This document shows, in pieces, positions 53,930-64,000 of a DNA stretch of 64,000 nucleotides. Under the pieces are notes generated by a model. The model was not told the DNA's origin, did not search any database, and was given only the letters and a program-made list of their open reading frames with translations. The position numbers and the translations under genes are program-made. The stretch spans positions 1,736,001 through 1,800,000 of the forward strand of contig OZ218963.1 in assembly GCA_965112735.1 (NCBI GenBank), given 5' to 3'. Each line of letters starts with the position of its first letter. The first letter of the stretch is position 1. Source of the DNA: Phaeosaccion multiseriatum (lineage: Eukaryota > Ochrophyta, other classes).

Positions 53930-54370
53930 CCTTCCCGACTTTCAAAGAACCGCAAGAAGCGTGGACACGTGTCCAGTGGACACGGACGCAGGGGAAGGCA
54001 TCGCTGCCATCCCGGAGGACGCGGTAACGCCGGTGGCCAGCACCACCACCGCATCCTCTTTGACAAGTACCATCCTGGGTACTTTGGAAAGGTTGGTATG
54101 CGCTATTTCCACAAGACCAACAACCAGTTCCACTGCCCAACGGTGAACATTGACAAGCTGTGGTCGCTCATGCCGGAGGGAACCATGGCGTCTGCCAAGG
54201 CCGCCGCAGGAAAGGCGCCCCTCCTCGACCTCGGGGCCCACGGAATCTCCAAGGTGCTTGGAAAGGGACAGCTGCCGGACGTGCCGCTTGTGGTCAAGGC
54301 CAAGTTCTTCAGCAGAGACGCGGAGAAGAAGATTAAGGGGTCGGGAGGCGCCTGCATACTGTCGGCATAG
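53930..54370 (+). CDS. RPL27A: Cytosolic ribosomal protein uL15 (RPL27A), main exon
   Basis: Large-subunit ribosomal protein. The exon follows a pyrimidine-rich acceptor (CTTACACAG) and reads [20 protein letters not shown], then [57 protein letters not shown] and a terminal CILSA. It gives 146 residues, plus a start Met on an upstream exon, matching the usual 147-149. The conserved N-terminal HRKHPGG has a Cys where Lys is usual (HRCHPGG). The exon has no internal intron, unlike most neighbours. The first exon lies between 52654 and 53929 and probably supplies just ATG. Confidence 0.95.
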   Translation, partial: PSRLSKNRKKRGHVSSGHGRRGRHRCHPGGRGNAGGQHHHRILFDKYHPGYFGKVGMRYFHKTNNQFHCPTVNIDKLWSLMPEGTMASAKAAAGKAPLLDLGAHGISKVLGKGQLPDVPLVVKAKFFSRDAEKKIKGSGGACILSA

Positions 54371-54936
54371 GTCAACTGATGCACACACCTACCCTCCTCT
54401 ATTCATGGTGGAGGCATGCATGCAGCGGTGTCCCCAATCTGGTAATATATGAGTGGCTCGATATTCATACTTTTACTTGTGTGTCCCTCCGTTCCTCTTC
54501 TTTTCTTCTTTGAGAAGGACGAAGAAGGACAAAGAGTCTTCAGCTTCTTTCTCTTCTTTTATCTTTCTTCTTTCAGACATGCGTGCGTCTGCCTGTATTT
54601 ATAGAATTGGGGCGCACGTAGCGGGGCCGTGGCTTCAGGGCGCAACAGGGCGACGCATATGTGGTTGGGTAATGCACTTTCTCAGCCCTCACCTCCCCTC
54701 TCGTCTCCCTCTGAATTCAGAAGCTCCCGGCCTGCAAATAGTGGCTCTTTTTGTCCTCCCAGCTTGGGTCCTGCTGGTTGGCTCCTGTGGTGGCGCTCGT
54801 CTTGACGTCAACCTCTTTCTCTCTTTAACTGCGTGGAGAGTCTTCGGAGTAACCTTCGAGCGCCATGGATAGATAGCCCCATCCTTTTCCGTTCTTCTTC
54901 TCTTCCACCTGTCCTCCTCCACTCTCGCCCCCTTAG
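54371..54936. other. Intergenic space between convergent uL15 and roadblock genes
   Basis: No gene seen. It should hold the two 3' untranslated regions; CTTCTTTT-rich stretch at 54495-54575. Confidence 0.55.
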
Positions 54937-55230
54937 TTAGTCACTAGGGTTCTGTATCACAATGAGAATATAGTCCTTGTCTGGCGCCACCATAATCTCG
55001 TGCTTCTGGCTCCGTAGTCGTAAAAAGGTCAGGCCGTCGTTCTCGTCCAGGGTTCTTACCACTCCCTGCGCTTTGAAGGAGAGCTGGCTGATGAGAGCTG
55101 CGTATGTGTCTGTATCTTCCTGGCTCAAGTTGGATCGAATGGGGAGGCCCTCTGTATTCAATATCAGCACGCCCTTCACTCCCCTGTGGCTCTGGATGCG
55201 TTTCAGCGTCTCCTCTACCTCCGTCGACAT
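54937..55230 (-). CDS. DYNLRB: Roadblock/LC7 dynein light chain
   Basis: Single-exon gene, 97 residues, the usual family size. Start chosen at [12 protein letters not shown] (55230); the frame stays open upstream to 55329 but the extra residues are Arg/Gly-rich and not family-like. The whole length is one roadblock domain: [47 protein letters not shown] and the end [11 protein letters not shown]. The protein dimerises on dynein intermediate chains and joins cargo-binding parts of cytoplasmic or axonemal dynein. Its presence points to retained dynein motility or transport. Confidence 0.96.
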   Translation of the reverse strand: MSTEVEETLKRIQSHRGVKGVLILNTEGLPIRSNLSQEDTDTYAALISQLSFKAQGVVRTLDENDGLTFLRLRSQKHEIMVAPDKDYILIVIQNPSD

Positions 55231-55883
55231 CGCTCCAATTTTTCTCTCCCTTTCCCTTCCCCTTCCCCGTACCTCTCCTCTATTCTTGCCGAGGTGAAAT
55301 AAAACTGCTGCTGCGCCGCTGATCACCACTGCTGCTGCTGCTATTATGTCTTTTGCTGTGTATTGGGCTTGGCTTGATTTTTTTTAAGTTATTTGCTTCG
55401 TCCGTGCCGTTTAACCCCAACAAGCTGAAACTCGAACTTCTCCTGACCCCTCTTCGGCGATCATTAGACTGTGCACGCTCCCCCCCCTTGTTGAGAACAT
55501 ATCGCCTGCTAGAGGAGGAAGAGAAGAGAGAAACAGAGAGAAGAAAGAGTTAGAGACACACGGAGAGAGAGGGAGAGATACAGAGAGCGTTACAGATAGA
55601 GGCGAAAGGGGGATCGGGGGGGAAAGGGGACAACGAGAGAGAGACAGGGGAAGGAAAGAATTGAGGGAGGTAAGGAAGAGCGAGAGGGGTGGAGGGAGGG
55701 ACAAGCGGCAGAGAACAGAGAACAGTATACTCGGCTCGGAGGAGGACCCAGCTCCCACCACTGGAGCTCTCTCTCTCATCTCAGTCTCTTGAGCGCCCTT
55801 TTCTCTCCTTGAGGACACCTTGATGCGAGGAGCAGAGAGAAGGAAATCTGAGCCCGGAGGTGTGACGGCAAGGGAAGGTCAGC
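55231..55883. promoter_or_regulatory. Divergent promoter space between roadblock and CDK genes
   Basis: 653 bp with no coding signal. GA-rich on the plus strand from 55500 to 55720 (GAGAGAGAAACAGAGAG type). Both genes start outward from it. Confidence 0.5.
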
Positions 55884-59059
<3,176 letters not shown>

Positions 59060-59779
59060 ACAGAGGCTAGCGGCACAGAGCATAGCACGAATGATAGCGA
59101 CCCTGGCATAGACAGATGAATTCGACGCTGGGACAGACAGGTGATAGCGAAGCAGATGGCAAGACATCGACACCAGGTTCTGCTGTCAAGAATAGCTCGA
59201 GTAACGAGAGAGCTCGGCAGAGAGTGGAAAAGGAGGGAGGGGAGGGGAGGGGTGGGAGGCACCAGCAAGCCCTCACTGCGATGCAAGAGGGGAGGGCTGG
59301 TCAAGTGGAGTCGGGGGGAGGGGGGGGGGGGCGCAAAGGCGTGTTTGGTTACGTCCCTTTTTAGCTACCGCGTCTAGCCGAGCCTGGAGAGTTTCGCTGA
59401 AGTGCGGAGGTCGAGGGGCTGCAGAGGAGCGGGAAGGGGAAGGGAGAGGGTGGAGGGAGGTTAGTGGAGGGAGGGGGGGGGGGGTAACGGCATCTCCCTG
59501 GGACAATCTCTCTAGCGGTTTACAGCAAATCGTGGCAGCACCGCAGCCGGAGCAACCATCAGCTGCCATGCGCCAGATTTATGTACTGTCGCTCCGGCAA
59601 TAGCCTTGACGAATCAACTATAGCCTTGGGGGGTGGGGAGGGGTGGAGTCCGCCGCAGTGTGATGAAAACAGAGAGAGAAAACGATAACTGAAACTCTCA
59701 TTCACCCCCCCCCTCCCTCCACTTGTCAAATTAGACATCTTTGCATCTTTGCCCCTTTTTTAGAAGAAGATAAAAGACC
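59060..59779. other. Intergenic space between CDK and UBL-STI1 genes
   Basis: No gene seen. G-runs at 59317-59331 and 59470-59484. The 5' flank of the UBL gene has a C-run at 59706-59713, 67 bp before its ATG. Confidence 0.5.
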
Positions 59780-62345
59780 ATGACGCGGATAGTATCTCTA
59801 CTCTGTGTGCTGGGAGGCGTGGCGTCGGCTTTGGCCGCGGCGGTAAGCGAGGAGAGCCGCAAAGGGTAGATGAGCATGGTGTGCGGGCGGAGGAGGAGGA
59901 GCAGAGATATGAGGAGAGAAAGGGAGGAGAATGCGGAAGGGAGCTTAGATCTGTTCTGGCCTGCTCTAACCAGGAAAATGCTGTTGCGTCTCCTACTGTT
60001 TGCCAATCTCTCCCTCATTCCCAGCCTGGAGTGTCTGTGACAGTGACCCTGCGAGGCAAGAAGTACGAGGTCAGCGACGCCTCCTCGGTACGTGACTTGC
60101 ACTTGCCCTTCTACTTACTCGCTGATTCTTATCATCGGCACAAAGCTAGCACAGAGGCGGGGTTTCGCCTACACTTGGTACATCGAAATCCTAGTGCGGC
60201 TCCTACAAAGGATTAAGCCTGGGAAGTACTGCTGTCAAGTGTGCAGCCAGTTTCTCGGCCCTTGGGTTTCCAAAGACTTTATACGAAACTCCAGGGCGGA
60301 GTGTGGTAGGTAGGGGGGGGGGAGGTGGTGTGGGGGAGTAGGGTCGAATGCTGATTGTCCACGGGGTGCGGTGGGCAGGGGGGGGGAGGCGGAGATGGCG
60401 GAGATGTTGTGGGGGAGCCCGGTCGGACCCCGATTGTCCGGGTATCGTTGCGGAGTCACCTTGGGACACGAGCGTGCACCCTCCTGTCGAAGACATAGAG
60501 AATCTTAGCGGTTACTTAGCAAACACCCGCTACCCCATCTCCTGTCTGTGTCCGTGTGCGTGCTGCTGCAGGTGCTCGATGTACAGAGCTCGGTAGAGGA
60601 GCAGGCGGGGCTGGCTAAGGACCAGCAGAGCGTTCTATACAAGGTAAGGGGAGTCAGGCTGCCACTGCCCGCGCCCCGCGCTCCGGTTCGACTCGTCTCA
60701 TGGGCTCTCTCCGGAATGGACGTGGAGGGGATGGCGCTGTTGTTTTGATATTGTACAGTCTAAAGAGAAGGAGATCGCTTACCTGCTCTCTCCGTCGCTC
60801 AACAGGGCAAGCTTCTGTCCGCAGACGATGACCTTGGCGAGCTTGGAGTGAACGAGGGGGACACAATCAACATCGTCCCTAGCAAGAAGGTTGGCAGGGA
60901 GATGAGCCGAACGCGTGCCGAGGAGGGGGAATGAAAGGGAAGGGGAACACGGCCTTACCTTACCGGTGAATTATGTTACGCTTTGCTGCGGTGTCGTTGA
61001 ACGCCGCATCTCTACCCCCCCCTGGGGCATGTACTGAAGTAGTTGCCCTCCTTCCCTTCCCCTCCACCTTTCCCTGGTGTGGCCATAATGTCGTGTGCTC
61101 ACCCTTTCAGCCCAAGTCAGTGTCAGCAGCAGCAGCAGCAGCAGTCTCGGGAAGTGGAGATGTGGCAGCCTCTCCGGCGGCAGCGGATGGGGGTAGTAGT
61201 AGTAGCGGTAACCCCTTCGCTGGCCTCGGGGGAGGGGAGAATCCCTTCGCCGGTCTGGGAGGAGCAGGGGTGGGCATTCCGGGTATGCCTGAGGATATGG
61301 ACATGGCACAGTACCAGAACATGATGCAGGTGTGTTCTGTGGATGTTTCGTAGGGGGGAGGGCGGGGTGAAACAGGGCTGAATACCCTCATTCCCTCGAG
61401 TGGAAAATAGAGACAAGAGAATTGAAAAAGAGCAAGTGAGAACGAGAGAGAGAAAGAAATGAGAGACAGAGAGAGAATCGTGATTGATCCACAATGTGGT
61501 TCGCCTTTTCTCTTGCGTGACCCAACCTCCCTAACCTCCTCCCCTCGCGCACCTCCACCCCAACCCAAACACACACACTTCAGGACATGATGAACAGCCC
61601 AATGATGGACGAGTTCCTGGGCGACCCCACCAAGATCGAGGAGGCGCGCAAGGCCATCCTCGACAACCCCATGCTCAAGCAGGCCATGGCTCAGCTGCCG
61701 GGCTTCAACGAGATGGTGGAGGACCCGGAGAAGGTGAGGGAAGGACATATCACACACACACACACGCAAACGTGCGCGCGACACAGCGCACGCGTGTACG
61801 TATGACACCTACACTCCTTTCCTTTTTTCTCTGTATTTTTATGAGAGCCGTGCTCGAGGAGCAACCGTCACCCCTTTTGTTTGTTTAGAAGTGGCTGTCT
61901 GTGCACGTCGCCTTGTCATTCTCATTCGTATATATATATATATATATATAATATTCGGGGTGTGGAGAGGTACTGGAGGCAGGGTATCATGGTACATTTC
62001 AGAGGTACTGGAGGCAGGGTGTCAAGGTACACTTCGCCCATTCGGGGTAGGAAGGACCGATGACGAGGAGCCGCTTCTTGATTGGAACCTTCTCGCACTC
62101 TCCTTGGCCTCTAGCCCCCTTTTCTCTTGCCACTTTGCTTGCTTTGCGATGGATGTGCACGGCTTAAGCATCTTCCCCTCCCCCCTCCCCCCTTACACTG
62201 TTGCGGTTCCTCGCCTTGATAGTGGAGGGAAAGCATGGAGATGGCTCGCGAGATGTACGAGCAGCAAAAGGGACAGTTTGGAGGCGGAGGACCAGGAGCA
62301 GGCGGCAGCATCGGGGGCGACGTGGACGATCTGGACGACGAGTGA
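59780..62345 (+). CDS. Secretory ubiquitin-like (UBL) protein with STI1-like tail, 7 exons
   Basis: Exons 59780-59842, 60025-60087, 60572-60643, 60806-60889, 61111-61329, 61584-61733, 62223-62345, all phase 0, 257 residues. Exon 1 is a signal peptide by itself: MTRIVSLLCVLGGVASALAA. Exons 2-4 form a UBL domain (VSVTVTLRGKKYEV, VLYKGKLLSADDDLGELGV, GDTINIVP). It has no C-terminal diglycine end, so it is not a conjugated modifier. A Gly/Ala/Ser linker carries two NPFAGLGG words. Exon 6 holds an STI1/ubiquilin-like helix set: MMNSPMMDEFLG, ARKAILDNPMLKQAMAQLPG. The tail ends in an acidic DDLDDE. Ubiquilins are cytosolic, so entry into the secretory route is notable. In algae with red secondary plastids, an ERAD-like import machine uses its own ubiquitin-like parts; a role there, or in the ER lumen, is inference. 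Confidence 0.82.
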
Positions 62346-63408
62346 GTAGAAGTAGCTTATGTATGTCTGCTTGGGGCGGTCTGCCATTGGGTGTGAGGGT
62401 ACGATTTGGACGGCGAGTAGCTTATGTATCTGATTGGTTTGTCTATTTGCCCAAGCACAGTGGGAAAGGGAGAGTGTGAGGGTAAGAAGGCGTCAGTCGG
62501 TCCTGAGACCACACACAGGAGAACGATGGCATTGGAAGGCTCTGAACGAAGGGCCGTACACATCCACAGTAGAGAACACCCCTGCCAATATAATGATACC
62601 GTACAAGTCATTCACCCCCTCTTTGTCCTCATAGAATGATACAAACCATCCACCCATTCACCCTCTCTATGTGAAAAAACATATAAATAGGCGAGTGAAA
62701 AGCCAGAAGAGAAAAAAAGCCTCTGTTTGTACTCATAGAATGATACAAATGATACAAGCCATTCACCCTCTCTTTGTCCTGCAGGTAGCGCAGCGAGTAG
62801 CGTTACGCTCGCTGCCCACACTTCTTTCAAGGTGTTTTTGGCGTACAGCTCAGCACAGAGGCACGCAAGAGAGGGTGTGAGAGAATCCACCGTCCAGATA
62901 CAATATGCAAATGAACATAGGAATCAGTAACCCTTGAGTGTAAGGATGTGTGTCTATTGTTCTTTCACTCGCTCAGGCTCAAAGCGAACGCCCTACGCTG
63001 CAAAACGCTGCAAAACGTGATAACGTGTGGAAACACAAGCTCTGTTTTCTTCATAACGGCCCCCCCACCCTCCATTTCACTGCCCTCCAGCTTCTGCTGC
63101 TACTGCGCAGCCCCTGCCTCCACAGACTACAAAACGGTACCACAGCTCTCTGCCCGACTCCGAAAGGACTTGCCCCCCTTCCGCCTCGTTGTCATTCCTC
63201 GCCTCCTTCCTATTGTCTCTAAAACACCACTCCTCTCTCCTGCGCTCCTCACCTGCCGCTGTCCCACCGCCTCTCGAAACCATGGTCCACGCCATCGTCG
63301 TCACCACCTCCGCTCCTTCCCTTCCGCCCCAATACCAGCGGATGGGCTCATCTCTTCATCACTTGCGTCTACCTGTCGACCATTTCACGTGTCCTGCACC
63401 GATCCGGC
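62346..63408. other. Intergenic space with a local tandem duplication
   Basis: No gene seen. Two related blocks at about 62608-62670 and 62728-62786 share CATAGAATGATACAAA, CCATTCACCCTCTCT and TTTGTCCT, so they look like an imperfect duplication. A hairpin GCAGCGAG/CTCGCTGC lies at about 62792-62817. Confidence 0.55.
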
Positions 63409-63663
63409 CTAGTTCGCGATACCAACCTCCTGGTGTTGCTGCTGCTGCTCCTGGCTTGCCTCGTCCTCCTCCTCCTCGCCACTCGAACCACAGATGAAAA
63501 GTTTGGACAGGAACTCCACCTTCTCCTCCTCCGCTCTGTTCGAAGCCTCCTGTCGCACCACGGCCTTGCGGCTCATTGCCCTCGCAGCAGGCTGGTACTG
63601 ACGCATGTTGAGCCGATTCCTCTTCACCTTCTCCTTCTTGGCGTTGGCCCGGCACGCCATAAG

Positions 63664-63696
<33 letters not shown>

Positions 63697-63837
63697 CCTG
63701 CTGTTCACCGCGGTGGCACTGCTTCTACTTGCCACCATAGAGGAAGCAGGGGTAACTACCACAAAGGCCGAGGCGCAGGACGAGGCAAGCAGGACCAGGC
63801 ACATGCTCAAGGCAGCCGTCACCACAGACGCGCTCAT
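63409..63837 (-). CDS. Plastid-targeted small basic protein with ASAF signal
   Basis: Single frame, 142 residues. Start taken at MSASVVTAALSMCLVLLASS (63837), because this gives a strong signal peptide ending in CASAFVV; the frame stays open upstream. The ASAF motif (cleavage before Phe) followed by a Ser/Arg/Ala-rich, acid-poor stretch is the bipartite targeting signal of complex-plastid proteins. The mature part has a basic helix (KKEKVKRNRLNMRQYQ, AMSRKAVVRQEASNRAEEEK, FLSKLF) and an acidic, Gln-rich end. I do not recognise the family; a plastid ribosome- or RNA-associated factor would suit the charge. Repeated CTG codes the Ser run at 63664-63690. Confidence 0.7.
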
Positions 63838-64000
63838 ATTGCTAGGTCCTATCGGATTGTACAAGACCCCTCTTGTCCTAGGTTGGTAAGTAGGCGGGGC
63901 TGTGGTGCTGCCGTCGTTGGTAAAGACAAGTAAACACAGATCCTTGTGTACTTTACTTGACCTTGTGTTGTTGCCTGTTTCGCCCCACGACAAAATGTGT
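63838..64000. other. 5' flank of the plastid-targeted gene
   Basis: 163 bp to the window edge with no recognised feature. Confidence 0.4.

Overview
This window is nuclear DNA of a eukaryote. Its genes are cut by many short introns with GT-AG (a few GC-AG) borders, and their products include tubulin cofactor D, a Pol I subunit, a CORVET subunit, a CDK, a dynein light chain and a Mis18-type centromere protein. The best clue to lineage is the last gene (63409-63837, minus). Its product starts with a signal peptide ending in an ASAF-type site, the hallmark of proteins entering the complex red-type plastid of photosynthetic stramenopiles and related algae. A second gene (59780-62345) encodes a secretory-signal ubiquitin-like protein. 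I infer a GC-rich, repeat-laden alga with a secondary plastid, most likely a heterokont; the species cannot be read from the window.

Layout, left to right. 1-9592 (+): 3' part of a Tcp11-family gene whose last intron is a 4.5-kb minisatellite. 10374-26350 (+): tubulin-folding cofactor D, about 34 exons, all phase-consistent. 26557-29251 (-): RsmE-type 16S rRNA m3U methyltransferase. 29279-31135: a GC-rich palindromic repeat unit flanking a 1.35-kb GGGA array, with a doubtful ORF beside it. 32032-37583 (-): RNA polymerase I subunit A49. 37744-38716 (+): Mis18/yippee-like protein. 39780-52653 (-): VPS8. 53930-54370 (+): ribosomal protein uL15 (RPL27A). 54937-55230 (-): roadblock dynein light chain. 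55884-59059 (+): PSTAIRE CDK. 59780-62345 (+): UBL-STI1 protein with signal peptide. 63409-63837 (-): plastid-targeted small basic protein.

The genes are housekeeping and do not form one pathway. Loose themes are microtubules (TBCD, roadblock), cell division (CDK, Mis18, TBCD), ribosome production (A49, uL15, RsmE) and endomembrane or plastid traffic (VPS8, secretory UBL). Strands alternate, giving short divergent intergenic spaces (160 bp between A49 and Mis18).

The most unusual feature is the repeats. Introns are filled with micro- and minisatellites whose units look like splice signals. Several arrays start exactly at the 5' splice site and repeat its sequence (GTGAGG, GTCAGT, GTGGGT). 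Others carry branch-point-like CTCAC/CTGAC words, or pyrimidine tracts that run into the 3' splice site. Nearly all of the longest reading frames in the window are artefacts of these arrays. Exon borders were derived by eye from splice sites, phase and family similarity, and no transcript evidence was available.
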